From the NCBI GenBank assembly GCA_963830495.1, contig CAWHMS010000002.1:1116001-1180000 (forward strand): DNA of 64,000 nucleotides, written 5' to 3'. The notes below the pieces were generated by a model. The model was not told the origin of the DNA. It searched no databases and saw only the letters and a list, made by a program, of their open reading frames with translations. The translations under genes were made by a program, and so were the position numbers. Of this stretch, positions 18,254 through 27,324 are shown piece after piece (position 1 is the stretch's first letter; every line of letters starts with the position of its first letter). This DNA is from CAWHMS01 sp963830495 (GTDB lineage: Bacteria > Actinomycetota > Actinomycetes > Propionibacteriales > Nocardioidaceae).

Positions 18254-19231
18254 GTGCGGATCGTCGTCGTCGGCGCCGGTGTCACAGGCCTCACGGTCGG
18301 TGTACGCCTGGCCGAAGCAGGTCATGAGGTCGACCTGCTGGCCCGGGATCTCCCGGCTGAGACGACCTCGGCGGTGGCGGCCGCGCTCTGGTATCCCTAT
18401 CGGATCCAGCCGGCCGAGCGTGCCCTGAGCTGGGCGAGGCTGGGCCTGACGGAGTTCACCACGCTCGCCGCCGCTGAGCCCGAAGCCGGTGTCCGGATGT
18501 GCCGCGGGACCGAGCTGCTGCGCCATCGCGAGGCGGATCCCTGGTGGGCGTCGGCCGTGCCGGGTCTGTCCCGGGAGGATGACGTGCCGGCGCCGTACCG
18601 AGCAGGGTGGAGCTTCGTCGCACCGATCGTGGAGATGCCGGTGTATCTCGACTGGCTGACCGGGCGGCTCGTTGCGGCTGGTGGCACCCTGACCCGGCTG
18701 GCACTGCCTGCCCTGCCCTCCCACGCCGGCCTCGTCATCAACTGCTCGGGCCTCGGGGCAGTGGGACTGGCGAGCGACTCGGAGATGCGCCCGGTGCGCG
18801 GACAGGTGGTGCTGGTCGAGCAGGTGGGCCTGGACAGCTGGCTGCTCGACGGTGGGGGGCTCACCTACGTCGTACCCCGCTCGCGCGACATCGTCGTGGG
18901 TGGGACGGATCTGGAGGGAGAGTGGGACCGACACCCCGACCCCGCCACGACGCAGGCGATCCTCGAGCGGGCGGTCGCGCTGGTGCCGGCCTTGTCCGAC
19001 GCGCGCGTGATCGCAGCACGGGTAGGGCTCCGGCCCGCCCGCAGCGAGGTCAGGCTCGAGGTCGGCCGACTGTCGGGAGGCGGCCCGGTCATCCACTGCT
19101 ACGGACACGGTGGTGCCGGCGTCACGGTGTCGTGGGGCTGCGCCGACGAGGTGGCCGCGATGGTCGCGGACCTCGAGTCCGCGGACCCGGCACGTAGGCT
19201 GGAGGCCACCGGAGGAAGCGGGTCGCCATGA
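18254..19231 (+). CDS. D-amino-acid oxidase family FAD enzyme
   Basis: FAD-dependent oxidase of about 325 residues that deaminates D-amino acids to 2-oxo acids, ammonia and peroxide. The FAD site is VVVGAGVTGLTVGVRLAEAG at 4-23. DAAO-family landmarks are AAALWYPYRI, MRPVRGQVV, and the C-terminal GLRPARSEVRLE followed by HCYGHGGAGVTVSWGCA. The Arg of GLRPAR and the C-terminal Gly-rich loop bind substrate and FAD in the family. It starts at GTG 18254, 18 bases after ferritin, and overlaps the next gene by four bases (ATGA), so the two are co-translated. Confidence 0.87.
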   Translation: MRIVVVGAGVTGLTVGVRLAEAGHEVDLLARDLPAETTSAVAAALWYPYRIQPAERALSWARLGLTEFTTLAAAEPEAGVRMCRGTELLRHREADPWWASAVPGLSREDDVPAPYRAGWSFVAPIVEMPVYLDWLTGRLVAAGGTLTRLALPALPSHAGLVINCSGLGAVGLASDSEMRPVRGQVVLVEQVGLDSWLLDGGGLTYVVPRSRDIVVGGTDLEGEWDRHPDPATTQAILERAVALVPALSDARVIAARVGLRPARSEVRLEVGRLSGGGPVIHCYGHGGAGVTVSWGCADEVAAMVADLESADPARRLEATGGSGSP

Positions 19232-20100
19232 AGTGGATCGTCATCGCTCTCGTCGTGCTGCTGGTCGTCGTGGTCGTGCGAAGGATGCGGGCCGCGCAAG
19301 CCAGCCAGGAGCATCGGCGTGAGCTCGAGTCGGCCCAGCTGGCCGCGGTCACCAAGGCGGCCGAGGAGGACGTGACCGTCTTCGGCGAGGAGCTGCAGCG
19401 TCTGGACAGCGAGCTCGCCGGGCGTGAGCTCGACGAGTCGACCCGGGCCGACTACCAGCGCGCACTCGACAGCTACGAGGCGGCCAAGGAGTCGCTGACC
19501 GCCGTACAGCGGCCGGAGGAGATCACCAACGTGACTCAGGTGCTCGAGGACGGCCGCTACGCCGTGTCATGTGTGCTGGCACGGGTGGCCGGCGACCCGG
19601 TGCCGGCCCGTCGCGCGCCCTGCTTCTTCAACCCGCAGCACGGTCCGTCGACCCGCGACGTGGAGTGGCGGCCGGCCGGTGGAACGCCGCGCGACGTACC
19701 GGCCTGTGAGGCCGACGCGGAACGGGTCGAGGCAGGCGCAGAGCCGCACTCGCGGCAGGTCATGGTGGGCTCGCGCCGGATGCCGTACTGGCAGGCTGGG
19801 TCGATGTACTCGCCGTGGGCCGCGGGGTACTTCGGCAGCTTCGGCTTGATGAACGCGATGTTCATGGGCACGCTGCTCGGCGCGTCTTTCGGAGCCGGCG
19901 ACGGCGGGTCCGACGGCGGTTACGACGAGGGGTACGCCGACGGTCAGGCCGAGAGCGGCGAGGGCGGCGGATCAGGGGACTCCGGTGACTATAGCGACGC
20001 TGGAGGCGACTACGGCGGAGGCGACTACGGCGGCGGCTTCGACGGCGGGGGCTGGGGCGGGTTCGATGGCGGCGGCGGCTTCGACGGAGGCGGCTTCTAG
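19228..20100 (+). CDS. Membrane-anchored protein with Gly-rich tail
   Basis: No function known to me. Residues 3-20 are a signal-anchor helix (WIVIALVVLLVVVVVRR). Residues 25-95 are a charged helical region. A central domain carries CFFNPQHGPSTRDVEW and RDVPACEADAERVEAGAEPH, a pattern I know from other actinobacterial membrane proteins. The last roughly 75 residues are dominated by Gly, Asp and Ser with repeats such as GGGDYGGG and GGGFDGGGF. The start overlaps the upstream stop and the stop overlaps the next gene by one base, a tight three-gene unit with DAAO and DUF427. Confidence 0.7.
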   Translation: MKWIVIALVVLLVVVVVRRMRAAQASQEHRRELESAQLAAVTKAAEEDVTVFGEELQRLDSELAGRELDESTRADYQRALDSYEAAKESLTAVQRPEEITNVTQVLEDGRYAVSCVLARVAGDPVPARRAPCFFNPQHGPSTRDVEWRPAGGTPRDVPACEADAERVEAGAEPHSRQVMVGSRRMPYWQAGSMYSPWAAGYFGSFGLMNAMFMGTLLGASFGAGDGGSDGGYDEGYADGQAESGEGGGSGDSGDYSDAGGDYGGGDYGGGFDGGGWGGFDGGGGFDGGGF

Positions 20101-20594
20101 TGGGCAGGCGCCGGGAAGAGCCTGGTCCCGGCCAGGAGTCCGTCTGGGACTACCCGCGACCGCCGCGGCTCGAGCCGAGCGCTGAGCACGTCGAGGTGGT
20201 GCTGGGAGGCGTCGTGGTCGCGGAGTCGCGAAGCAGTCTGCGCGTGCTCGAGACCAGCCATCCGCCGACCTACTACCTGCCACGGACATCGTTCGGGGCG
20301 GGGGCGTTGCGATCGGCGGCGGGGTCGTCCTTCTGCGAGTGGAAGGGCCGGGCGTCGTACCTCGATGTCGTCGGAGGCGACAGGGTCGCAGCGAGCAGGG
20401 CGTGGTTCTATCCGGAGCCGTCGGCCGGCTTCGAGGCGATCGCCGAGCACGTGGCGGTCTATCCAGCCGCCATGGACCGTTGCACGGTCGACGGCGACCA
20501 GGTCGAGCCGCAGCCGGGCGGCTTCTACGGCGGGTGGATCACCTCGCGCGTCGTCGGACCGTTCAAGGGAGCCGCCGGCACACTCGGCTGGTGA
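20100..20594 (+). CDS. DUF427 domain protein
   Basis: A 164-residue protein with one DUF427 domain. Markers are PSAEHVEVVLGGVVVAES, then HPPTYYLPR, then FCEWKGRASYLDV, and AWFYPEPSAGFEAIAEHVA. DUF427 proteins are small beta-rich proteins common in actinobacteria with no settled biochemical role. GTG 20100 overlaps the stop of the preceding gene by one base. It converges on nucS with an 8-base gap. Confidence 0.85.
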   Translation: MGRRREEPGPGQESVWDYPRPPRLEPSAEHVEVVLGGVVVAESRSSLRVLETSHPPTYYLPRTSFGAGALRSAAGSSFCEWKGRASYLDVVGGDRVAASRAWFYPEPSAGFEAIAEHVAVYPAAMDRCTVDGDQVEPQPGGFYGGWITSRVVGPFKGAAGTLGW

Positions 20595-20602
20595 CCCGCC
20601 GG

Positions 20603-21277
20603 TCAGAACAGTCTCGCGGTGGGATCGTCCATGCCGCGTAGGGCATCGTAGTCGACCGTGACGCAGGTGATGCCGCGGTCGGCTGCCAGCGTCCGGGCCT
20701 GGGGCTTGATCTCCTGGGCGGCGAACATGCCCCGTACGGGTGCGAGCAGCGGATCCCGGTTGAGCAGCTCGAGATAGCGGGTGAGCTGCTCGACCCCTTC
20801 GAGCTCACCCCGGCGCTTGACCTCGATGGCGACGGTCGCGCCGGACTCGTCGCGGCAGAGCAGGTCGACCGGGCCTATCGCAGTCGGGAACTCGCGACGA
20901 ACCAGTGTCAGCCCTTCGGCCAGCGAGCGTGGGTGGTCGGCGAGCAGCTCCTGCAGGTGCTTCTCCACTCCGTCCTTCTGCAGCCCGGGGTCGATCCCGA
21001 GGGTATGGGTGGACTCGCTCAGCAGCTCATCGACGATGATGCGAAGCGTGTCACCCGACCTCGCCTCGACGACCCACTCGATCCGACCGTCCTCGTCGGT
21101 GCCCTCGGTCAGCGTGCACGGGGGCGACATCCAGTTGAGGGGCTTGTAGGAACCGCCGTCGCTGTGCACGAGGACCGACCCGTCGGCCTTGATCATCAGC
21201 AGCCGGGTCGCCATGGGCAGGTGCGCGGTCAGCCGGCCGGAGTAGTCCACCTGGCAGCGGGCGATGACGAGGCGCAC
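20603..21277 (-). CDS. nucS: Mismatch-specific endonuclease NucS/EndoMS
   Basis: Cuts both strands at mismatches and performs non-canonical mismatch repair in actinobacteria and archaea that lack MutS/MutL. The 224 residues have an N-terminal DNA-binding domain (RLVIARCQVDYSGRLTAHLP). The C-terminal RecB-like nuclease domain has the catalytic Asp in GPVDLLCRDE, the E-x-K of VAIEVKRRGE, and the Gln of VEQLTRYLELL. The start GTG 21277 has TACTGT at 21284-21289 on the minus strand, six bases upstream, so a leaderless transcript is likely. nucS also lies between atp and mce in M. tuberculosis (Rv1321). Confidence 0.95.
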   Translation of the reverse strand: MRLVIARCQVDYSGRLTAHLPMATRLLMIKADGSVLVHSDGGSYKPLNWMSPPCTLTEGTDEDGRIEWVVEARSGDTLRIIVDELLSESTHTLGIDPGLQKDGVEKHLQELLADHPRSLAEGLTLVRREFPTAIGPVDLLCRDESGATVAIEVKRRGELEGVEQLTRYLELLNRDPLLAPVRGMFAAQEIKPQARTLAADRGITCVTVDYDALRGMDDPTARLF

Positions 21278-21283
21278 GACCTG

Positions 21284-21289
21284 ACAGTA
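21284..21289 (-). promoter_or_regulatory. -10 element of a probable leaderless nucS transcript
   Basis: Minus-strand TACTGT ends six bases before GTG 21277, with no ribosome-binding site in the gap. Confidence 0.45.
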
Positions 21290-21346
21290 CCGACCCGCGT
21301 GGTCCGGTCGCGTGGCGTCGCGGGGCTGTGCGATGGGGTGCCGCCG

Positions 21347-22030
21347 CTAGCGGCGTGACTCGGGAGGCTCGTCGGTGATGCCGACGTGGGTCTCCAGCCA
21401 CGCCACCATGGGCGCCGAGCGCTCCCAGATGTCGAGCACCCGGCGTCGTAGTCGGCCGCTGCCGAGCACCGAGGGCGCGGTGATCGTGGTCGCGGCGATG
21501 CAGCCCTTCCACCGCAACAGCTCGATGTTCGGATGGTCGGGCGAGTACCCTCGCGGCACCGTACGCAGCGGCTGGTCGTGTCCCGGACCCACCGTCAGCT
21601 GGGCGCGGCGTACGTCGTCGACCAGTCGCGACAGCTCGGCGCCGGCGAGCTCGTCCGCGACGGCAGCGCGATAGCGCTGGAGCTGGGCGCGGGCGAGCTG
21701 GTACATGCCGACCGCCACCAGCACACCTTCGGCGGACACATGCAGGTAGTGCACCGCGCCACCCTCGGTCTGGCTCGCCGCGCCGTGCTGGGTCTTGTAC
21801 GGCGACTTGTCCTTGCTGAAGCGCACGTCACGGTAGGGGCGGAAGACGTGGAAGGGCTGGTACGCCTCCGGCATCGCCGCGAGCAGCTGCTGCATCGGCT
21901 CTGCGACCGACGACTCGTAGTGGGACCTGTGCGTCTGCCAGTAGCTCTTGGAGTTGTCGGCCTCCAGTCCCTCGTAGAACTCGAAGGCCTCGGCCGGGAA
22001 GCCACGGAACGTCGTGCTGCGAGGGCTCAT
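21347..22030 (-). CDS. DUF2461 / TIGR02453 family protein
   Basis: A 227-residue protein of the DUF2461 family. Landmarks are FRGFPAEAFEFYEGLEADN, FRPYRDVRFSKDKSPYKT, and GGAVHYLHVSAEGVLVAVGM, all typical of the family. The function is unknown. ATG 22030 is chosen by homology; a ggggag motif touches it directly, and the frame is open to 22102. It is divergent from the hydroxyacyl-CoA dehydrogenase gene. Confidence 0.85.
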   Translation of the reverse strand: MSPRSTTFRGFPAEAFEFYEGLEADNSKSYWQTHRSHYESSVAEPMQQLLAAMPEAYQPFHVFRPYRDVRFSKDKSPYKTQHGAASQTEGGAVHYLHVSAEGVLVAVGMYQLARAQLQRYRAAVADELAGAELSRLVDDVRRAQLTVGPGHDQPLRTVPRGYSPDHPNIELLRWKGCIAATTITAPSVLGSGRLRRRVLDIWERSAPMVAWLETHVGITDEPPESRR

Positions 22031-22126
22031 CTCCCCATCATCGCTGGCACTCCACCAGTTGTCAGACCCCAGTTGCGCCCCAGGGCAACTGCGTTCTGAC
22101 AAGTCGCGCGTGGGAGACTCACGGGC

Positions 22127-23906
22127 ATGCCACGAGAGTTCTCCACGATCGGCGTCGTCGGCCTCGGCACGATGGGCGCCGGGATCGCCGAGGTGTTCGC
22201 CCGCAACGGCTTCCAGGTCGTCGGCGTCGAGCAGAGCGCCGAGCAGGTCGAGCGCGGCCTAGCGCACGTCCAGCACTCCACCGACAGGGCGCTCAAGCGC
22301 GGCAAGCTCTCCGAGGCCGAGCAGCAGGCGCTGTTCGAGCGGCTCTCGCTCAGCACCGCCCTGACCGATCTCCAGGACTGCGACCTGGTGATCGAGGCAG
22401 TGGTCGAGCATCTCGATCTCAAGCGCGAGATCTTTCGCCGGCTCGACGACATCGTGCGCCCCGATGCCGTGCTCGCGACCAACACCTCGTCGCTGTCCGT
22501 CACCGAGATCTCCGCGGCCACCGCCAACCCGGGGCGTGTCGTCGGCATGCACTTCTTCAACCCGGCGCCCGTGCAGGCCTTCGTCGAGGTCATCCGCACG
22601 GTCGTGACCGAGCCCGACGTCGTCGCCGACGTCACCGAGCTCGCGCGCAAGCTGGGCAAGAGCCCCGTGGCCGCCGGCGACAAGGCCGGCTTCATCGCCA
22701 ACGCGCTGCTCTTCGGCTACCTCAACCACGCCGTCTCCATGTACGACAGCAGGTACGCGACCCGCGAGGACATCGACGCGGCGATGCGGCTCGGCTGCCG
22801 CTACCCGATGGGTCCGCTCGCGCTGCTGGACCTGATCGGGCTGGACACCGCTTACGAGATCCTCGACACGATGTACCGGCAGGGCCGCAATCGGCTGCAC
22901 GCACCGGCTCCGGTCCTCAAGCAGATGGTCACGGCCGGCCTGCTCGGCCGCAAGACCGGTCGCGGCTTCTACACGTACGACGCGCCGGACAGCCCGGTCG
23001 TCGTCGACGACGCCGCGACTCCGCGCCCGGACCAGGCGGCCCAGCTGCGGCGACCGGTGTCCCGCGTCGGTGTCGTCGGCTCGGGCACGATGGCGACGGG
23101 GATCGTGGAGGTTTTCGCTCGGGCCGGCATCGAGGTCATTTACGTCACGCGCAGCGCCGACAAGGTCGACCTGGTCCGCGAAGGGCTGACGCGGAGCCTG
23201 GAGAAGGCGGTCCAGCGCGGCAAGCTCGCCGAGGCGGACCGGGACAGCGCGGTGGCCCACGTGCAGGGCTCGACGACGCTCGACGACCTCGCCCAGGTCG
23301 ACCTCGTGGTCGAGGCGATCGCCGAGGACATCGCCGTCAAGAAGGCGTTGTTCGAGAACCTCGACGAGATCTGCCGGGACGGCGCGATCCTCGCGACCAC
23401 GACGTCGTCGCTGCCGGTCATCGAGCTCGCCTCGGTCGACGAGTCGACCGGCCGACGTCATCGGCATGCACTTCTTCAACCCCGCCCAGGTCATGACGCT
23501 GGTCGAGGTGGTGTCGACAGTCGCGACCGCCCGCGACGTCGCCGAGACCGTCCGGGCGCTGTGCGCGCAGGTCGACAAGCACGCCGTGTCGTGCACCGAC
23601 CGGGCCGGTTTCATCGTCAACGCGCTGCTCTTCCCCTACCTCAACGACGCGGTCCGGATGCTGGAGGCGCACTACGCCACCGCCGATGAGATCGATGCGG
23701 CCATGAAGCTCGGCTGCGCACTGCCGATGGGGCCCTTCGAGCTGCTCGACGTCGTGGGCAACGACGTCTCGCTGGCCATCCAGCGCACGCTCTACCTCGA
23801 GTTCCGCGAGCCCGGATTCGCCCCCGCCCCGCTGCTGGAGCACCTCGTCACCGCCGGATACCTCGGTCGCAAGACCGGCCGGGGTTTCCGCGACTACACC
23901 AACTGA
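22127..23906 (+). CDS. Tandem two-module 3-hydroxyacyl-CoA dehydrogenase, frameshifted
   Basis: NAD-dependent oxidation of 3-hydroxyacyl-CoA, probably 3-hydroxybutyryl-CoA. The protein is a duplication. Module 1 has the NAD site IGVVGLGTMGAGIAEVFARN, HFFNPAPVQAFVEV and GLLGRKTGRGFYTYD. Module 2 repeats this with VGVVGSGTMATGIVEVFARA, HFFNPAQVMTLVEV and GYLGRKTGRGFRDYTN. The first frame (from 22127) leaves the homology at about 23449-23458, within SVDESTGR. The rest resumes in another frame at GMHFFNPAQ and ends at 23906. Restoring the frame gives about 593 residues, the normal length for this tandem family. The cause is either a real mutation or an indel error. Confidence 0.8.
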
Positions 23907-23909
23907 GCC

Positions 23910-24658
23910 ATGGCTGCCCAGCGGATCCGGGCCAACTCGGTGCTGCCCGCCCGGCGGGAGGCGCTGTCCCTGACCACGGCCGACGGGCTGCAACTGGTCG
24001 GGGAGCTGGCCCTGCCGGAGCAGGAGGAGCCGGTGGCGACGATGGTCTGTCTGCACCCGCTGCCCACACACGGCGGCATGATGGACAGCCAGGTGTTCCG
24101 CAAGGCGGCCAACCGGCTTCCGGCGTTGGCGCGGATCGCCGTACTGCGCTTCAACACGCGTGGCACGACCAGCGCCCAGGGCACTAGCGAGGGATCGTTC
24201 GACAGGGCGCGCGGAGAGCGGTACGACGTCGCCGCGGCGATCGAGTACGCCGAGTTCAGCGATTTGCCGCAGATCTGGGTGGTCGGCTGGTCCTTCGGCA
24301 CCGACCTGGCGCTGATGTACGCCAACGATCCCGGGGTCGTGGGAGCGATCCTGCTGTCACCCCCGCTGCGCTTCTCGAGGCCTGCGCACCTGCGCGGCTG
24401 GGAGAGGTCCGGCAAGCCACTGGTGGCGATCGTTCCCGAGTACGACGACTACCTGCGTCCTGCCGAGGCGCGCGAGCGGTTCGCCGCCGCCGCCACTGCG
24501 AGGTGATCGCCGTACCCGAGGGCAGGCACCTCTGGGTCGGTCAGGCCGAGCAGGTGCTCGACCTCGTCGTGGCACGGCTCAACCCCGCAGCCGCGCCGCT
24601 GCCGGAGAGCTGGGATGGCCCGATGGAGCTCGAGCGCCCAAACATCCCTCCCACCTGA
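23910..24658 (+). CDS. Alpha/beta hydrolase, frameshifted near the C-terminus
   Basis: Serine hydrolase of the alpha/beta fold, about 249 residues when the frame is restored. The oxyanion region is VCLHPLPTHGGMMDS, the nucleophile elbow is GWSFGTDLAL (G-x-S-x-G), and a candidate acid is in IVPEYDDYLRP. The uninterrupted frame stops at 24506 after RFAAAATAR. In another frame the homology continues from CEVIAVPEGRHLWVGQ, carrying the expected catalytic histidine, to the stop at 24656-24658. A single missing base in the GCC repeats at about 24481-24495 explains it. It follows the dehydrogenase by three bases. Substrate unknown. Confidence 0.7.
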
Positions 24659-24665
24659 CCCCCAA

Positions 24666-24735
24666 CCCCGCGAATTGCGGGAAGAAGGCACGCCCTAGGC
24701 GCCTGGAGCGGTACTTCATCCCGCAATTCGCGGGG
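24666..24735. repeat. Perfect 17-bp inverted repeat between convergent genes
   Basis: CCCCGCGAATTGCGGGA at 24666-24682 is the exact reverse complement of 24719-24735, with a 36-base loop; the match extends five more bases inward with one mismatch. Each arm is itself nearly palindromic (CCGC-GAATT-GCGG). It lies between the end of the hydrolase gene and the convergent end of the AI-2E transporter gene. It could be a bidirectional terminator or a REP-like element. Confidence 0.7.
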
Positions 24736-24757
24736 AAGTGGGGTGGGCGGTAGACGG

Positions 24758-25981
24758 CTAGGTGGTGTCCTGTCTGGGTTGGTAGACCTCACGCAGGATC
24801 AACAGCAGCGACGCCGCGGTCGGGATGGCGAGGAGGGCACCGACGACGCCGAGCAGAGAGCCGCCGATGAGCACCGCGATCACTGTGACGACGCCCGGTA
24901 CGTCGACCGAGGATCGCATCACTCGTGGATAGATGAGGTAGTTCTCAGCCTGCTGGTAGACGATGTAGAAGACCACGCAGATGATGCCGATCTTCGGCTC
25001 GGTGGCGAAGCCGATGAGCGACACGATGGTGGCTCCGATCGTCGCTCCGATCAGTGGCACGAAGTCGAGGATGGCCACCACCAGCGCCAGCGCGACGGCG
25101 TACTCCCCGAGCCCCACGATCTCCAGGAAGACGAACGACGAGATCCCGGCCAGGCTTGCGATCACGAACGCCCCGGCCACGTAGCCGCCGACGCTGCGCA
25201 GGATCTCGTCGCCGAGGTAGGTCACCCGCTGCCGCCGCGAGGCCGGTGCCAGCCCGTACGCCGCACGCTTGATCTGCGGCAGCGACGTGAGGATGTAGAC
25301 GGTCAGCACGAAGATCAGGAACGCGTTGAAGAGCCCGCTCAGGACGGCGAGCCCGACGGTGAAGACGCTGCCGAACGCGCTCTCGGCCAGGTCGGGGTCG
25401 CGCAGCCGCTCGTTGATCTTCTCGATGACGTCGTATTTGTCGTCGAGGTTCTGGACCCGGGAATCGCGTTGCAAGTCCTCCAGCCAGCCGGGTGCACTCT
25501 CGATCAGCGCCTCGATCTGGTCCCTCAGCACCGGCACGAGCGAGACGACGAAGATGGTCAGGAAGCCGAGCAGCGCCACCGTGACGGCGAGGACCGACCA
25601 CCTCCGTCCGAGGCCGCGGCGCATGAGCCACTCGACCAGCGGGTTCAGTCCCACGGCCAGGAAGATCGAGACCAGGATCAGGATGAGCACTGACTGGACC
25701 TCGCGGATCGCCATCCCGAGAACCAGGGCCACCAGCACGCCCACGGTGCCCATGAAGCCGACGTAGAACGCGCTGTGGCGCGACAGCGGAGTCCCGGGGC
25801 TCCCGAACGGCCCGTCGTTCCCTTCGTCGGGTACGTCGTCCGGGTGGATCAGCAGCTCGTCGGGCGCGACCGCCGGGCCACGGCCGGCCCGGTCGGGGGG
25901 ACCAGCCGGATCGGAGGCACCTGGCCGTTCGCGGTCCGATTCCCCGTCGCGGTCATCGCCTGGGCCTGGTGACATGCGCAT
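24758..25981 (-). CDS. AI-2E family transporter (PerM-like)
   Basis: Multi-pass membrane protein of about 407 residues with an N-terminal disordered Asp/Pro/Gly-rich region of about 80 residues. It has eight or so membrane helices in pairs, the AI-2E/PerM arrangement, for example TVGVLVALVLGMAIREVQSV and LILVSIFLAVGLNPLVEWLM. The conserved pattern FVPLIGATIGATIVSLIGF and the final GALLAIPTAASLLLILREVY support the family. Some members are Na+/H+ antiporters and one was linked to autoinducer-2 export; the substrate is unknown here. Starts at 25981 and 25975 are equally possible. Confidence 0.85.
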   Translation of the reverse strand: MRMSPGPGDDRDGESDRERPGASDPAGPPDRAGRGPAVAPDELLIHPDDVPDEGNDGPFGSPGTPLSRHSAFYVGFMGTVGVLVALVLGMAIREVQSVLILILVSIFLAVGLNPLVEWLMRRGLGRRWSVLAVTVALLGFLTIFVVSLVPVLRDQIEALIESAPGWLEDLQRDSRVQNLDDKYDVIEKINERLRDPDLAESAFGSVFTVGLAVLSGLFNAFLIFVLTVYILTSLPQIKRAAYGLAPASRRQRVTYLGDEILRSVGGYVAGAFVIASLAGISSFVFLEIVGLGEYAVALALVVAILDFVPLIGATIGATIVSLIGFATEPKIGIICVVFYIVYQQAENYLIYPRVMRSSVDVPGVVTVIAVLIGGSLLGVVGALLAIPTAASLLLILREVYQPRQDTT

Positions 25982-26063
25982 ACCCAATCACACCGAGCCG
26001 CGGCGCGGCATCGGCGACCGGCACCGCGCGCGCGGACGGCGCGCGCCACGCCACCCCCGCGAC

Positions 26064-27272
26064 TCAACCCTGCTTGGGCTTCTTCTCCGCCGGGGGTTTG
26101 CCAGTGGTCTTGACGACGTCGTCGTCGGTGCCGAAGCTCGCCACGACATCACGCAGCTGGCCCAGCTGGGCGACAATGCCGTCGCGACGCTTGTGCAGGG
26201 TCTCGAGCTCCGTGCTGGCGGCGTTCTTTGATCTCTCGGCCTCGGCAGTGGCGTTGGCGACGATCTGCTCGGCCTGGCGCCGAGCCGCGACGACGATCTG
26301 CTCGGCCTCCCTACGGGAGCGCGCGAGCGCCCGCTCGCCCTCGGTGTTCGCCTGCTCGCGGTTTCGGGTTGCGGTGGCGATCGCCTCGCGGGCCCGCTCC
26401 TCGGCGGCGCTGGCCCTGGCCTCGGACTCCTCGACCAGGCGCTGCGTCTCGCTGGTGGCCGAGGTGTGCCGCTCGACGGCCTCCTTGGTGAGCCGCTCCT
26501 TCTCGACGGCCAGCGCGCGTCGTGACTCGGTGGCCTCGCGATCGGCTGCCGCTCGCAGCTGCTCGGCCTCGCGCTTGGCCGACGTACGCAGGGTGTTGGC
26601 CTCCTGCTGCGCCGCGAGGCGCAGCTGGTCGGCCTCCCGCTGTGCCGCCGCGAGGATGTCGGCCGCCTCGGCCTTGGCGAGGTTGCGCTCCTGCTCTGCC
26701 TCGGCCAGCACGGTCGAGCGCCGCTCCTCGATCTCCTGCAGCTGCACGGTGCGGATGTCGGCCGCCTCCTTCTCGGCATCCGCGCGCAGCGCTATGGCCT
26801 CCGACTTTGCCTGACGGCGGTACTGGTCGGCCGCTGTCGAGGCCGCGGCGCTCACCTGGGCGGCCTGCTCCTCGGCCAGCCGCAACATCGAGGTGGCGTG
26901 CTCCCCGAGCCCGGTGTACGTCGGTTCGCCTCGCTCGGCGAGCTGCTGCTCGAGCACGGCCACCCGCTCGCGCAGTGCGGAGGCCTCGCTCTCGTAGCCC
27001 CGGAGCGAGGACTCCTGGTCCGAGTGCTGTCCGGCGATTGCGGCGACGTAGGAGTCCACCGAGGCCTTGTCGTATCCGCCGCGCCGGACGACAGGAAAGG
27101 ACGGGCGCTCACCGGTCACCGCCGGCGACGCTGACGCTGCCGCCGTGGGCGCCGCTGGCGCAGCGGCCACGGGTGACATGACCTGGGTCTCGGTCTCGTC
27201 GGGCTGTTCGGTGTCGTGGTCGGGTTCATCGAAGATGGACAGTCCGCGCTGGGTACCAGGCTTGTCGGTCAT
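26064..27272 (-). CDS. Long coiled-coil protein with DivIVA-like N-terminus
   Basis: About 402 residues. A Pro/Ala/Thr-rich start is followed by VRRGGYDKASVDSYVAAIA, which resembles the GYdkxxVDxyv motif of DivIVA-family proteins. From about residue 75 to 380 the protein is a nearly continuous Ala/Glu/Arg/Gln coiled coil with repeats like AEAADILAAAQREADQLRL and EAEQLRAAADREATESRR. This is similar in style to the actinobacterial polarity proteins Scy and FilP. A role in polar growth or cell shape is likely. ATG 27272 is preferred over 27299 because an acgagga site lies about 11 bases upstream. Confidence 0.75.
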   Translation of the reverse strand: MTDKPGTQRGLSIFDEPDHDTEQPDETETQVMSPVAAAPAAPTAAASASPAVTGERPSFPVVRRGGYDKASVDSYVAAIAGQHSDQESSLRGYESEASALRERVAVLEQQLAERGEPTYTGLGEHATSMLRLAEEQAAQVSAAASTAADQYRRQAKSEAIALRADAEKEAADIRTVQLQEIEERRSTVLAEAEQERNLAKAEAADILAAAQREADQLRLAAQQEANTLRTSAKREAEQLRAAADREATESRRALAVEKERLTKEAVERHTSATSETQRLVEESEARASAAEERAREAIATATRNREQANTEGERALARSRREAEQIVVAARRQAEQIVANATAEAERSKNAASTELETLHKRRDGIVAQLGQLRDVVASFGTDDDVVKTTGKPPAEKKPKQG

Positions 27273-27324
27273 GCTGCGCTTGGTCCTCGTCTCTCTCATG
27301 CGGCCGACCGAGGGCCGCCCGCGA

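Noticed and set aside
21342..21355. 14-bp palindrome CGCCGCTAGCGGCG over the DUF2461 stop codon
   Set aside because: It has no loop and overlaps coding sequence, and such GC palindromes are expected by chance here. Not called as a terminator.
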